Made by a program: the position numbers and the translations under genes
In this document: piece after piece, positions 53,745-62,057 of the stretch
Layout of the letters: every line of letters starts with the position of its first letter
How positions within the stretch are numbered: the stretch's first letter is position 1
Assembly: GCA_016201275.1 (NCBI GenBank)
Contig: JACQDB010000138.1
Span: 1 to 64,000 of the forward strand
Direction of reading: 5' to 3'
DNA length: 64,000 nt
Origin: Acidobacteriota bacterium
GTDB taxonomy: Bacteria > Acidobacteriota > Blastocatellia > UBA7656
Notes under the pieces: model-generated
The model's database searches: none
The model's input: the letters and a program-made list of their open reading frames with translations, nothing else
What the model was told of the DNA's origin: nothing

Positions 53745-54395
53745 ATGACACCGGGAAAATTAAAACAACGCCGCGCCGCTCTCGGCTTCAACCAGACCCA
53801 ATTGGGCGAACGCTGGGGAATGAAGCCCTCAGCAATCGCCCGATTGGAAGCAAACGGCATCGGCTCCGTCAGCGCCCGGCCCCTGTTGTACGACTGCGCT
53901 CTGGCCGGGCTTGAATGGCGAAGTGAAATCGTCGGGCTGATTCGCTTCACGGTTGAGGTCAAGCCCGGACTCGAATTCGCCGTCGTTGTAGCGCGATTCA
54001 ACGACGCAGGTAGAGCGATTGAAACGAGCGAGGGCGAACCGGTTGCATCGTTTCATACCGCGCTGACGGAGCTTCGCGGCGCGGTGCTGGATGCGCGGTT
54101 AGAGCAGCACAACTCAATGCACCCTGCCCGTGTGGAATGCGCGCTTGAAACCAAGTCAATCCTGAAGCGTCGCGCCTTTGAGATGCTGGTCAGCGGCGCA
54201 AGCGAAATCGAAACGGCGTCGGCAGAGTATGCCTATGCGACTCTGTGCGACAATTTCGGCGTTGAATATGAGCGCCATGATTATTTCGATAACAGTTTTT
54301 GCGCCACGTTCCGGCGCGACGATGGCCGGTTAATTTGCGTGGGCAGCAGTGAGCCGCGCAAGAGCGCGAAGGAATTTTTTGTAGTTGAGTTGTAG
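53745..54395 (+). CDS. XRE-family transcriptional regulator
   Basis: About 216 residues from the ATG at 53745 behind TAGGAGG. The N-terminal HTH (LKQRRAALGFNQTQLGERWG, SAIARLEANG) is of the XRE/Cro type. The larger C-terminal part is not recognised (FAVVVARFNDAGRAIETSEG, FEMLVSGASEIETASAEYAY). Phage-type regulators with this plan act as repressors. A structured leader that can hide its ribosome binding site suggests extra control at translation. The TTCACATAATGT repeats at 52463 and 52498 are candidate operators. Confidence 0.78.
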   Translation: MTPGKLKQRRAALGFNQTQLGERWGMKPSAIARLEANGIGSVSARPLLYDCALAGLEWRSEIVGLIRFTVEVKPGLEFAVVVARFNDAGRAIETSEGEPVASFHTALTELRGAVLDARLEQHNSMHPARVECALETKSILKRRAFEMLVSGASEIETASAEYAYATLCDNFGVEYERHDYFDNSFCATFRRDDGRLICVGSSEPRKSAKEFFVVEL

Positions 54396-54445
54396 CAACC
54401 TTGCCAGCGTCAGGATTGATACGACGCTGGCGTTACAATAACGTA

Positions 54446-54479
54446 GCCCTGCCCGGTGCTGGTAACACCGAGGCAGGGC
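54446..54479 (+). terminator. Strong hairpin after the XRE gene
   Basis: GCCCTGCC (54446-54453) and GGCAGGGC (54472-54479) with an inner CGGTG/CACCG stem form a long stem with one bulged A. CCCG and CGGG segments follow (about 54484-54511). It has no T-run, so it may be a leader structure rather than a terminator. Confidence 0.5.
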
Positions 54480-54573
54480 GTAACCCGAAGCGATGGGGTA
54501 AGCACCGCAACGGGCAGATGTTTTTATCACATCCTCTGCCATTGTGCCTACCCCGTCGCGTTGCGAGTGAGCA

Positions 54574-54984
54574 ATGCGAATCCAGACCCAACAACTTACA
54601 CCTGAACAGCTTGAGGCTTTGCCGCGCACGACGCGCTGGCGGGCTGCGAAAAGAGGGTGGGTGGCGTTCGCTTATCACGAAAAACTGGTTATTCGAAATG
54701 ACGTTGTTTTTCAGTTCTTCGCGTCGGACGTTTTCCGCGAAGCGCGAATGGTCGTGGCGATAGAGCGACGCAAGGGCGTTTGTTTTCCAAGCCACCTTGA
54801 AAATGACGACTTGATTCAGGAGTGTGTCATTGAGGCATGGCGGAAGAGTGGACGCGCTGAATTTTTTAATGCTGGTTACCGCGTGAGCGTGATGCGCGGC
54901 AGGCTGTGGGATTTGCGGAAGTCACGCCGGTGGGAATTTAGCTTAGAGGAGGAACCATGTTCGGACTTGGAGTACCAGAACTGA
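54574..54984 (+). CDS. Sigma-factor-like small protein
   Basis: A 136-residue protein. Residues about 65-115 (SHLENDDLIQECVIEAWRKS, AEFFNAGYRVSVMRGRLWDL then RKSRRW) resemble region 2 of sigma70-family factors, with a DDLxQE motif. The N-terminus (MRIQTQQLTPEQLEALPRTT) and the absence of region 4 make it a truncated or divergent member. It may redirect RNA polymerase to element promoters. It overlaps the tatA-like gene by 28 nt. Confidence 0.6.
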   Translation: MRIQTQQLTPEQLEALPRTTRWRAAKRGWVAFAYHEKLVIRNDVVFQFFASDVFREARMVVAIERRKGVCFPSHLENDDLIQECVIEAWRKSGRAEFFNAGYRVSVMRGRLWDLRKSRRWEFSLEEEPCSDLEYQN

Positions 54985-55130
54985 TAGCAATCCTTGCACT
55001 CGCCATCCTCCTGTTTGGCAGTGCATTCGTGAAACGAATGTCGCGCACTCTGATTGATACGGTGCGCGAGGCCAAGAATATCAAAACCGAAGTCCAGCGC
55101 GGACTTCTTGAGGAGAAAAACGATGAATAG
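54957..55130 (+). CDS. tatA: TatA-like translocase component, 57 residues
   Basis: Too short for most gene finders. From the ATG at 54957 (SD GGAGGAACC region) it reads MFGLGVPELIAILALAILLF then GSAFVKRMSRTLIDTVREAK, the TatA pattern of a short amphipathic N-terminus, one transmembrane helix and an amphipathic helix. The tail is short and charged (EVQRGLLEEKNDE). Its stop overlaps the start of a twin-arginine signal protein by 8 nt. TatA forms the pore of the Tat system, which exports folded proteins. tatC is not seen here. Confidence 0.8.
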   Translation: MFGLGVPELIAILALAILLFGSAFVKRMSRTLIDTVREAKNIKTEVQRGLLEEKNDE

Positions 55131-55791
55131 ACGTGAGATGTTGAAACAGAGCCTCTTTGGTGGAGCCTTCCTGACAGGCTCTACCACGATGATTGACCAG
55201 ATTGCTTTTTCCAATAGTGCGATTGAAGATAGCCCGAATCAAGAGGGGTGCATAGCCCCTCGACAAGCGAAAGCGGGTGCCGTCGCCATCGCCTACGGCA
55301 CGATTCACGGCGGCAAAGATTTCCCACTGCGTTGCAGAGGCATTGATAACCCCGTTGCCACAGACGGCAGCCTGATTTACTTCGTGTGGCCCTCCGAGCG
55401 CGGGGATGCTCGCGGCTACATCAAGCCGCTTGGCGACACTGACGCGAACAAAATTGTTTTTCGCCTCCGCATGGGCCGCCCGGAACCGCCTTACTATCTC
55501 AGGTGGCGCAAGGGTGACTATTATCTCTACACCCCGCCAGGTGCGCTGATTAAACGGGCCTCTGCCTTGATTGCTGTTCGCGATGAAGACGAAAGCGCCG
55601 AACTCTCGCATATCCAAGCCCTCTCCGATATGCGAATGGCGGTGCTGATTAATCTCACCTTCAGCGGCAACGGCCAGGATGTCTTAGACAGACTCGCAGA
55701 GTTGGACACCCGCATCCGGCAAGACACGAGCGGGATTCGCCGATACTGGAATGAGTACAGGGAATTGTTGAGCGAGACGAAAAAAAGCTGA
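55123..55791 (+). CDS. Tat-signal secreted protein of unknown function
   Basis: About 222 residues from the ATG at 55123, overlapping the tatA stop. The N-terminus MNRREMLKQSLFGGAFLTGS has a twin-arginine motif (RREMLK) followed by a hydrophobic stretch, typical of Tat substrates. The mature part is unrecognised (AGAVAIAYGTIHGGKDFPLR, LIYFVWPSERGDARGYIKPL) and ends in a helical tail with Asp/Arg-rich repeats. Its tight link to TatA suggests the element brings its own export helper. Confidence 0.7.
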   Translation: MNRREMLKQSLFGGAFLTGSTTMIDQIAFSNSAIEDSPNQEGCIAPRQAKAGAVAIAYGTIHGGKDFPLRCRGIDNPVATDGSLIYFVWPSERGDARGYIKPLGDTDANKIVFRLRMGRPEPPYYLRWRKGDYYLYTPPGALIKRASALIAVRDEDESAELSHIQALSDMRMAVLINLTFSGNGQDVLDRLAELDTRIRQDTSGIRRYWNEYRELLSETKKS

Positions 55792-55891
55792 TCACCTCGC
55801 GCCCGCTGGCCGCGCGACCATCAAGCTGCGCGGCCTTCTCAATTCCTGCCTTTCACCAAAGCCCTGTAAATCTGACCACAGGCACCCTATA

Positions 55892-56587
55892 CTAAGGACA
55901 ATTCCTGGCTTTTCGATACCCCGCCTTCTGCGCCTCATCTTCGCTTTTGAAGGGAACGCGATTTTGCGGCGATACATCGTTATAATTTGGGCAATTCGGC
56001 AGATGATAAATCATGCTTCTGCGATTGCCGATGACCGATCCGTCAGGGACAGAAGGCACAGTCGTTGTCGGCACACTGCCTGTCTCTTTGCTCGGATGCC
56101 GGTAATCCCAGGGTGGTTGTGGGTTGGCATCTTGCCAAAGCCCGCGTTTTGCTTTTTTCGCTTCCGCTTCAGCGGCGTCGTAAGCCTTGCGATCCGCCTC
56201 GCCTAATTCATTTTGATAGTGCCGATAGAACCAGGCGAGTCCGGCTTTTAATTGTTCGAGATTTATATCTTTGCCATCGAGCAGTACCTTGCCGAGTGTG
56301 CGCCCATACCTGTCAGTCTTTTCAAATTCGACCGTAACCGTTTTGCCAAACACTAAATCGGAGAGATTCTGTTTTGACCGCTGGCCGAATGCCTGGCGGC
56401 TCTCCGGCGCGTCAATGCCTTGAAAGCGAATCTTGAATTGTTTGTTGCCAGGGTCAAGTAGAGTGATGGTGTCGCCATCGGCAACGCCCACGACCTTGCC
56501 GGTGATGGTTTTGGTTTGTGCGCTGCCATAGGCACTAAGGCAGACCATCGCGATTGCAGCAATCAGAACGGTTCTGAATCTACCCAT
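55892..56587 (-). CDS. Secreted thermonuclease-family nuclease
   Basis: About 231 residues from the ATG at 56587 (MGRFRTVLIAAIAMVCLSAY, a signal peptide); the frame upstream is not protein-like. The SNase domain (about 28-140) shows GVADGDTITLLD, RFQGIDAPESRQAFG and EFEKTDRYGRTLGKVLLD, with the catalytic Asp, Glu and Arg pattern of staphylococcal nuclease. The C-terminus (SMIYHLPNCPNYNDVSPQNR, KARNCP) matches an Ada-like metal-binding tail found in similar secreted nucleases. It cleaves DNA or RNA outside the cytoplasm. Confidence 0.88.
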   Translation of the reverse strand: MGRFRTVLIAAIAMVCLSAYGSAQTKTITGKVVGVADGDTITLLDPGNKQFKIRFQGIDAPESRQAFGQRSKQNLSDLVFGKTVTVEFEKTDRYGRTLGKVLLDGKDINLEQLKAGLAWFYRHYQNELGEADRKAYDAAEAEAKKAKRGLWQDANPQPPWDYRHPSKETGSVPTTTVPSVPDGSVIGNRRSMIYHLPNCPNYNDVSPQNRVPFKSEDEAQKAGYRKARNCP

Positions 56588-56651
56588 TGGTTCACCTCTC
56601 CCTGATTTAAGAATTGCAAATGGAGCCAAGCGGTTTTTTTGACAACCCCTT

Positions 56652-57377
56652 TTAAGGCTTTCTTCTAGGCGCGCTTCGGGTGTGTGGCCGCACATAGGTA
56701 CCATCTTTGCGATAGTAGCCTTTTACTTCAACCTCTTTACCGGGCGTAGAATTGGTAGAAGGTGAGTCAGATGTAGATGAACTAACAGAGGGTGCGGGCG
56801 ATGTCGAAAAGCGAGCTAAATCGTACCTTGCATCACTCGCCGCAATCGCAAGGCCATTTTTTACCATTTCAGTGTTCAGGCTTTGCCCGGAACGGTCTCC
56901 ATAAATATACACCTGATTACACAGTGCATCAGCGCATCGAACATACACAGCTTTTTTGACCAGCTTCTTTCTGAATACTTTAACGATCTCGGTTTCTTTT
57001 GAGCTTTCAATATACAAGCCATGCGAGGTAACCAAGCGCCTGTTTCCGTTGAAGTCAATTAGAAATGTTTTCGAGTTTGTGACTTCTACAATTGTCCTGG
57101 CTGGGCTCTCCAAAAAATCCACTTCTTCAGCCTCAACCGCAATTTCACCTTTGAGACTATCTACAGTTTTTTCCTGCGCCGCAATTATAGAATTTAATCG
57201 TTTAATCTCTGCTTCCAGCTCTACAACTCTGTTTCTATTGACAGTTATGGAAGGCTCAAGAAGCGATAGTTGCTTTTTCTTGGCTTCCAGTGACTCACGA
57301 GTTGGCTGTTGAGCGTAGCCTTGACCGCAAGTCATAGCGAGTAAAAACAGGGGCAAAAATATGGTTAATTTTCTCAT
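56652..57377 (-). CDS. Secreted coiled-coil protein with SNase-like domain
   Basis: About 241 residues from the ATG at 57377 (signal peptide MRKLTIFLPLFLLAM). Residues about 30-90 are coiled coil (RVVELEAEIKRLNSIIAAQE). About 95-185 a degenerate SNase-like fold (FLIDFNGNRRLVTSHGLYIE, VYVRCADALCNQVYIYGDRS, SLNTEMVKNGLAIA) lacks clear catalytic acids. A Ser/Thr-rich linker and the tail KGYYRKDGTYVRPHTRSAP follow. The gene is downstream of the Cys-rich peptide and upstream of the thermonuclease, probably in one operon. Confidence 0.65.
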   Translation of the reverse strand: MRKLTIFLPLFLLAMTCGQGYAQQPTRESLEAKKKQLSLLEPSITVNRNRVVELEAEIKRLNSIIAAQEKTVDSLKGEIAVEAEEVDFLESPARTIVEVTNSKTFLIDFNGNRRLVTSHGLYIESSKETEIVKVFRKKLVKKAVYVRCADALCNQVYIYGDRSGQSLNTEMVKNGLAIAASDARYDLARFSTSPAPSVSSSTSDSPSTNSTPGKEVEVKGYYRKDGTYVRPHTRSAPRRKP

Positions 57378-57440
57378 AACGTGAGGTCTCCTTACGTAAA
57401 TTTTCCCGGTTGTATAGGGCAAGGTTCACAGAATATTTTT

Positions 57441-57662
57441 TTACTCACCTGGCTTCTTCGGCTTTGGCGGCCTACAGACTCCACAAGTTCCGCCGCCGGC
57501 GTTGCAATGTTTACAGTAATTGCAATTTTTACAGGCATTGCAGGGCGTTCGTCCGTAGCACTTGGCAAAAGCTGGGGCAGACTCGCTATGGGCATTCAGA
57601 TTGTGCGGCAACGAAATCAGACAAACAACCGTAATGATGGAAACGGCAAATAGTTTCTTCAT
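57441..57662 (-). CDS. Cys-rich secreted small protein
   Basis: About 73 residues from the ATG at 57662. A signal peptide (KKLFAVSIITVVCLISLPHN) precedes a Cys-rich mature part with CYGRTPCNACKNCNYCKHCN and CGVCRPP. The spacing of CxxC pairs suggests metal binding or disulfide packing. It leads the minus-strand secreted nuclease group. Function unknown. Confidence 0.6.
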   Translation of the reverse strand: MKKLFAVSIITVVCLISLPHNLNAHSESAPAFAKCYGRTPCNACKNCNYCKHCNAGGGTCGVCRPPKPKKPGE

Positions 57663-57888
57663 GGTTATCTCCTTCGTTGAAATAACAAAATCGCTTTGAG
57701 ATAGCTCTTGCGGAGAAAGCACAAGAGTAATGGACATAGAGAACGACTGAATTCGTTTGTGAATAGGACGGCGGGAAAATATCAGATGTTCGTTTCGTTT
57801 TCAAGCCTTATAAGGAAAAATCATCAAACGCCCTTTGAGAGCAGCAACGCCGAAACAGGTGATAAATGCGTGGTTTGCCATTCGCTTA

Positions 57889-58905
57889 TCATTTGACCTC
57901 CCGAAACACAACCGGTAACTCCTCATCGTCCACGTTTACCGCAATCGGCGGGAGCCACTTCAGGATAATGTTTCGATCAGTCGAATCTCGTTTGCCAATC
58001 CAGTAGCTATGCCAGTGGGCGCGGCGTACGTGCGTGCGCGGGCTGGCGTGAGTGCCGTTGGCGGATTCGCCACGCTCCTGCTCGTGGGCGTGTCGGATGG
58101 CCGCGCCCAGCCGAAACCCCACATCCCAGATTGTCGGAGATTGAGCCGGGATCAATTTTTTGCCGCGCCTGGTTTTCGTCAGACCGGGATTGCGAGGCCG
58201 ACGGTCTGTCCCCTTTTCGTCTCGAATTTCCGAGTTGAGAGAGCACAGGTAAAGGAGAAGCGAGACCAGGGGCGCGAGAACCCCGGCTTGCTCTTTGGCG
58301 TGATCCTCAATCGGCACATCGAACGCAGCACCGTGTTTACGCGCCTGGTGTCGCGCTTCAATCAACGAGGCTTCGACCCCTTCCCGCAGGGTTCCGTGCG
58401 TGAGGTGCACGAAAAATGGCAGCAGGCCGACGTCCAGATCGGCGACGATCCGCAGCTCCTCAGCGCCGGTATTGGCATCCTCATCCAGATACGCGAAGAA
58501 GCCGCGAAGCGAAAATGCTGCGTTGACCCGTGAGGGCGTTTCGATATAGACGCACCATTCGGGCAGCCGGTAGAGAACCTCAACCGGAATTGTTGAATCA
58601 ATCGGCGTATCCCAGAGTGCCTGAAAAATTGTTTCGTCAAACCGGTAGATGCCGCGAGTCATCCGCCAGGCAGCGAGCGCGGCGATAATTGAAACATCCA
58701 TCACTTTGTCGGATTCTGCTGGAGACAATTCTTGACCGCTACCGACAATTGCGTACGCACCGGCCACCGGCAGGTAAACATAGTCCGCCCAATTTTTCAG
58801 AGTCTTGCCTTTTGAAGCGCGGAACATTGCTGCCTGTTCCCACGCCCGGGGATACAGGCGACTGTAATGCTGTAAAATTTCCAGAGGTCTTGGAGTCAAG
58901 AGCAA
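57889..58905 (-). CDS. AcrVA2-family anti-CRISPR-like protein
   Basis: A 338-residue protein matching AcrVA2 in several places: AAWRMTRGIYRFDETIF near 95, LYRLPEWCVYIET near 130, LLLYLCSLN near 225 and HVRRAHWHSYWIGK plus LKWLPPIAVN near the C-terminus. AcrVA2 of Moraxella binds nascent Cas12a and drives decay of its mRNA; the length (322 in the type protein) agrees. Homologues occur in many phages and plasmids, some in hosts without Cas12a, so activity cannot be assumed. It is on the minus strand with its promoter near 58906-59050. Confidence 0.82.
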   Translation of the reverse strand: MLLTPRPLEILQHYSRLYPRAWEQAAMFRASKGKTLKNWADYVYLPVAGAYAIVGSGQELSPAESDKVMDVSIIAALAAWRMTRGIYRFDETIFQALWDTPIDSTIPVEVLYRLPEWCVYIETPSRVNAAFSLRGFFAYLDEDANTGAEELRIVADLDVGLLPFFVHLTHGTLREGVEASLIEARHQARKHGAAFDVPIEDHAKEQAGVLAPLVSLLLYLCSLNSEIRDEKGTDRRPRNPGLTKTRRGKKLIPAQSPTIWDVGFRLGAAIRHAHEQERGESANGTHASPRTHVRRAHWHSYWIGKRDSTDRNIILKWLPPIAVNVDDEELPVVFREVK

Positions 58906-59269
58906 TTCCTCCTCGGTGTCGGGTCAGTAACCAGATCAAGTCCCGTGCTTACACTAGCGGAATAAGTTTCGGCAAGACATTGGAAAGATGCAAGAACTTT
59001 TCATCTGAGAGAAGGCAGCAAGCCTTTCTTTCATTAGAAACTCAAAAAGTTTGCGCGTGATTCGGACAGAAGTTATTGTCTGTTTTTTTGCATTACAAAA
59101 ACCCTTGACGAAAAATCTCTTCCCGTGTAGAGTTCCCGCAACGATATTCGGCGCTCACCGCGCCACATAAGCAGGCAAAATTGAATAATACTTTTTTGAA
59201 CCCGTAGATCCTGACCTACAGTCAGTCGCATTTTAAGGGCGACGAAGATAACTTTTCTCTAAAATCAAT
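58906..59269 (+). promoter_or_regulatory. Divergent region; promoter for the 7-deazaguanine operon
   Basis: TTGACG (59105-59110), 17 bp, TAGAGT (59128-59133) fits a sigma70 promoter facing right. No gene is seen between the AcrVA2-like gene and the operon start at 59270. GATAACTTTTCTC upstream of the ATG has no strong SD. Confidence 0.6.
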
Positions 59270-59641
59270 ATGGCAAGACATCTCAGTGCTGCAAAGCGCA
59301 AGAGCATCGTGGCGCGCAAAATGCCCCAGGATGAGCGAGCCCAGCGGTTTGCAAATTCAATAAAAAGCTCCCCAGAATTGCGATTATTGCAGGGGCCGAA
59401 TCCCAGAATATATCGAAACGAATTTTTCAACGGCGAGATTTTAGGCGCTTCAAAAATCCGCTTCTATCGCTTCGAAGGTGTGCTAATCAAAGATGGCATG
59501 ATGGTAAGCGACGTACCGGAGCGCTGGCCGTTGATTGATCAATTACAGGAACTCCTCGACAAACTCAAATATCTGCAAAGTCGCGGACAGAAGGGCAAGC
59601 CGGTGCAGCGTCGCATTGAGCAACTGGCGGTACAGATTTAA
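59270..59641 (+). CDS. Hypothetical protein, first in the dpd operon
   Basis: A 123-residue basic protein (MARHLSAAKRKSIVARKMPQ, DERAQRFANSIKSSPELRLL, then RFYRFEGVLIKDG). No family recognised. It ends 2 bp before the ParB-like gene, and its place at the head of the modification operon suggests a DNA-related role. It may help guide the modification enzymes to phage DNA, but that is speculation. Confidence 0.5.
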   Translation: MARHLSAAKRKSIVARKMPQDERAQRFANSIKSSPELRLLQGPNPRIYRNEFFNGEILGASKIRFYRFEGVLIKDGMMVSDVPERWPLIDQLQELLDKLKYLQSRGQKGKPVQRRIEQLAVQI

Positions 59642-59643
59642 CT

Positions 59644-60276
59644 ATGTCCACAGTCTTCAGTTTGAAAGACCTCACACGGCGCATCAAGCTCGAAGCGATC
59701 AAGCTCGATCCCCAAAACGCACGTTCGCATAATGAACGCAACCTGGAATCCATCAAGAACTCTCTAATTGAGCATGGACAGGTCGAGCCGCTGATTATTC
59801 GCAAGGCAAACAACCGGCTGATCGGTGGTGAGGGTAGGTGGCGCGCCATGCGCGAACTCGGATGGACGGAAGCCGAGGCGGTGGTTCTCGACATACCGGC
59901 GAAGGCCGCGCGCAAGCTCGCCATCCGGCTCAACCGCACGGCGGAACTCGCCGAATGGAACTTCGAGCATCTGGTGGACAACTTTCGCGAAATCGGCGAA
60001 TCGTTCGATTTCTCGCTGCTCGGCTTCGAACCGCATGAGGTGGAGCCGCTGCTGAAAGCCAGTTGGACGCCGCCTGAGATCGTTGATCTGCCGACCAAAA
60101 AAGGGCAGAAGCATTCGCCAATTGCGCTTTCGGATGAGGAGCGACAGGCAATTGACAAGGCGATTGGCAAATGTCAGACGCTTCAAGGTGTGAAGTTGGG
60201 CGATGGCGCGGCCTTAAAAATCATCTGTGAGTTCTATCTGAATAATGTCAGGGCAGGCAAAGGGAAAAAAGCATAA
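59644..60276 (+). CDS. ParB-like nuclease-domain protein
   Basis: A 210-residue protein with a ParB N-terminal domain: LDPQNARSHNERNLESIKNS, HGQVEPLIIR, LIGGEGRWRAMRELGW and EAVVLDIPA in order (about 22-85). The C-terminal part is helical and basic at the end (AGKGKKA). ParB-like genes often accompany phage modification genes; here it precedes the DpdA-like gene and overlaps it by 32 nt. It may bind DNA or act as an endonuclease; the catalytic status is unclear. Confidence 0.82.
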   Translation: MSTVFSLKDLTRRIKLEAIKLDPQNARSHNERNLESIKNSLIEHGQVEPLIIRKANNRLIGGEGRWRAMRELGWTEAEAVVLDIPAKAARKLAIRLNRTAELAEWNFEHLVDNFREIGESFDFSLLGFEPHEVEPLLKASWTPPEIVDLPTKKGQKHSPIALSDEERQAIDKAIGKCQTLQGVKLGDGAALKIICEFYLNNVRAGKGKKA

Positions 60277-60994
60277 ACCGGCGCTGCTCGTCTCCTTTGT
60301 TTATGTACGCAACTTCCTGCGTTTTCAGGATCGGCTCGAATATCGGGATTGGGTTCTGGACTCAGGGGCTTATTCGGCCTTCAATAGCGGCATTGAAATC
60401 AGGCTATCTGAATATATTCAATTTGCGAAGTCGCAGAGGGCAAAAGACGGTACGCTGAAAGAGATTTTTTCGCTCGACGTGATTGGCGATTACCGCGCCG
60501 GACTTCGCAATACCGAGCAGATGTGGAGCGCCGGAGTCGAGGCAATTCCCTGCTATCACTACGGCGAGCCGGAGTGGTTATTAACGGAACTGGCTTCCAG
60601 TTTCCCAAAGATTGCGCTCGGCGGTTGTGCCAATGTAACGGTTGAGCAAAAAATAAAATGGGCGGCGCAGTGTTTTGCCCGCGTCTGGCCGAAGCAGATT
60701 CATGGTTTTGGCTTTGGCAGCGACCGGTTTATTAAAGAGCTTCCGTTTCACTCGGTGGATTCAACCAGTTGGTGTATAGCCCCCCTGGGTTTCGGCAAGT
60801 GGCGAGCCTTCAATTACAACGCGCTTCGCAGTAAAAGCGTAACCATACGCGCAGAGATTGACTGGTACATGAAACTCGAAAGAGAGATGCAGGCGCGATG
60901 GAAGAATGCGATGCGCGAGATCAATGCCTCGCTTCCGGCCATTCGTCTTGCGGTAAGCGGCACAACCCAGATCAAGTATTTTCGGAATGCATGA
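60245..60994 (+). CDS. dpdA: DpdA-like 7-deazaguanine DNA transglycosylase
   Basis: A 249-residue TIM-barrel-like protein resembling the short phage DpdA/TGT-related group. The key strand is VLDSGAYSAF (37-46, Asp39 as candidate nucleophile or general acid), followed by SLDVIGD (76-82), AIPCYHYGEPEW, IALGGCANVTVEQK and HGFGFGSDRF. TGT enzymes exchange guanine for a 7-deazaguanine in tRNA; DpdA does so in DNA. The queC-queD-queE-folE genes immediately downstream make preQ0, which supports the call. TGT zinc Cys residues are not obvious. Family call by motif and context. Confidence 0.75.
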   Translation: MSGQAKGKKHKPALLVSFVYVRNFLRFQDRLEYRDWVLDSGAYSAFNSGIEIRLSEYIQFAKSQRAKDGTLKEIFSLDVIGDYRAGLRNTEQMWSAGVEAIPCYHYGEPEWLLTELASSFPKIALGGCANVTVEQKIKWAAQCFARVWPKQIHGFGFGSDRFIKELPFHSVDSTSWCIAPLGFGKWRAFNYNALRSKSVTIRAEIDWYMKLEREMQARWKNAMREINASLPAIRLAVSGTTQIKYFRNA

Positions 60995-61674
60995 TGGCAG
61001 AGCGCACGGGCAAAGTTTTACTCTATTCGGGCGGCATGGACAGCTTCGCGCTGCGCCACATCTGGAAGCCGGACGTTACGCTCTATGTCAACCTGCATAC
61101 GGCGTACAGTGAACGAGAAATTTCACGCCTTGACGATGGGGTAACGGTCGTGGATTGTCCGCTGCTGAGAGAGTTCGAGCGCCCGAACAAGATTATCCCG
61201 CTACGCAATCTCTTTCTGACCTGCATCGCCGCCCAATTCGGCAATGTGATCGCCATTGGCGCAACCGCTGGCGACCGGGTGCGCGACAAAGATTTTGAAT
61301 TTGCCAGCCGCACCAGCGATCTGTTGTCCTACATCTGGCGCCCCGATCACTGGACGGAAGGTAAGCACATTTGGATTGAATTGCCGTTCAAGCATCTTAC
61401 GAAAGCGCAGATAGTCGGCGAATTCATTCGGGCTGGCGGCGACGCTTCAGCCCTCGCAACCCAGTCTTTCAGTTGTTACGCGCCAGTAGATGGCAATGCC
61501 TGCGGCGAGTGCAAGCCCTGTTTTCGGAAATGGGTGGCCTTCAAGCTGAACGGCGTTGATATCCAGCCTTCGTCAGGTGATTACATCAGGCGTGTCATCC
61601 TGCCGCAGATCGAAAGCGGCATCTACGGAAGAAAAGAGGAAGAGCAGGAAATCCTCGCAGCAATTGCATTATGA
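60991..61674 (+). CDS. queC: 7-cyano-7-deazaguanine synthase QueC
   Basis: About 227 residues from the ATG pair at 60991, overlapping the dpdA stop by 4 nt; the open frame before it lies within dpdA. PP-loop SGGMDS at 13-18, GATAGDRVRDKDFEF, and a zinc-binding CYAPVDGNACGECKPCFRKW near the C-terminus, as in QueC. QueC converts 7-carboxy-7-deazaguanine to preQ0 using ATP and ammonia. The order dpdA-queC-queD-queE-folE makes a complete route to preQ0. Confidence 0.93.
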   Translation: MMAERTGKVLLYSGGMDSFALRHIWKPDVTLYVNLHTAYSEREISRLDDGVTVVDCPLLREFERPNKIIPLRNLFLTCIAAQFGNVIAIGATAGDRVRDKDFEFASRTSDLLSYIWRPDHWTEGKHIWIELPFKHLTKAQIVGEFIRAGGDASALATQSFSCYAPVDGNACGECKPCFRKWVAFKLNGVDIQPSSGDYIRRVILPQIESGIYGRKEEEQEILAAIAL

Positions 61675-62057
61675 GCTTCAGCTTGGAAAAAGAGTTTCGC
61701 TTTGAAGCCGCGCATCGGCTCGTCCATCACGACGGGCATTGCGCCCGATTGCATGGCCATAGTTGGCGCGGTCGCATCATCTGCGAAGGCAACCGGCTAT
61801 ATGAGGAAGGCCCAAAGAGGGGTATGCTCATTGACTACGCTGATATGAGCGCGGCACTGAGGCCAGTACTTGAAACGTATCTCGACCATCACTTTTTGAA
61901 CGAGACGCTGCAAACCGACAGCCCGACGAGCGAGGTGATTGCAGCAAAGCTTTTTTTCATGCTCGTCCAGGAGCTCCCGAACCTGACTGCGGTGGTGATC
62001 GAAGAGACGTGCACAAGCCGTTGCACGTTCCGCCCAGATCAATCATCTATCGTCTAA
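61671..62057 (+). CDS. queD: 6-carboxytetrahydropterin synthase QueD
   Basis: A 128-residue member of the 6-pyruvoyl-tetrahydropterin synthase family. Zinc ligands are His15 (AAHRL), His28 and His30 (LHGHSW), with the catalytic Cys24 between them, and DYADMSAALRP and YLDHHFLNET lie later. It converts dihydroneopterin triphosphate to carboxytetrahydropterin. It overlaps queC by 4 nt (ATGA) and shares one base with queE (TAATG). Length is normal. Confidence 0.94.
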   Translation: MSFSLEKEFRFEAAHRLVHHDGHCARLHGHSWRGRIICEGNRLYEEGPKRGMLIDYADMSAALRPVLETYLDHHFLNETLQTDSPTSEVIAAKLFFMLVQELPNLTAVVIEETCTSRCTFRPDQSSIV

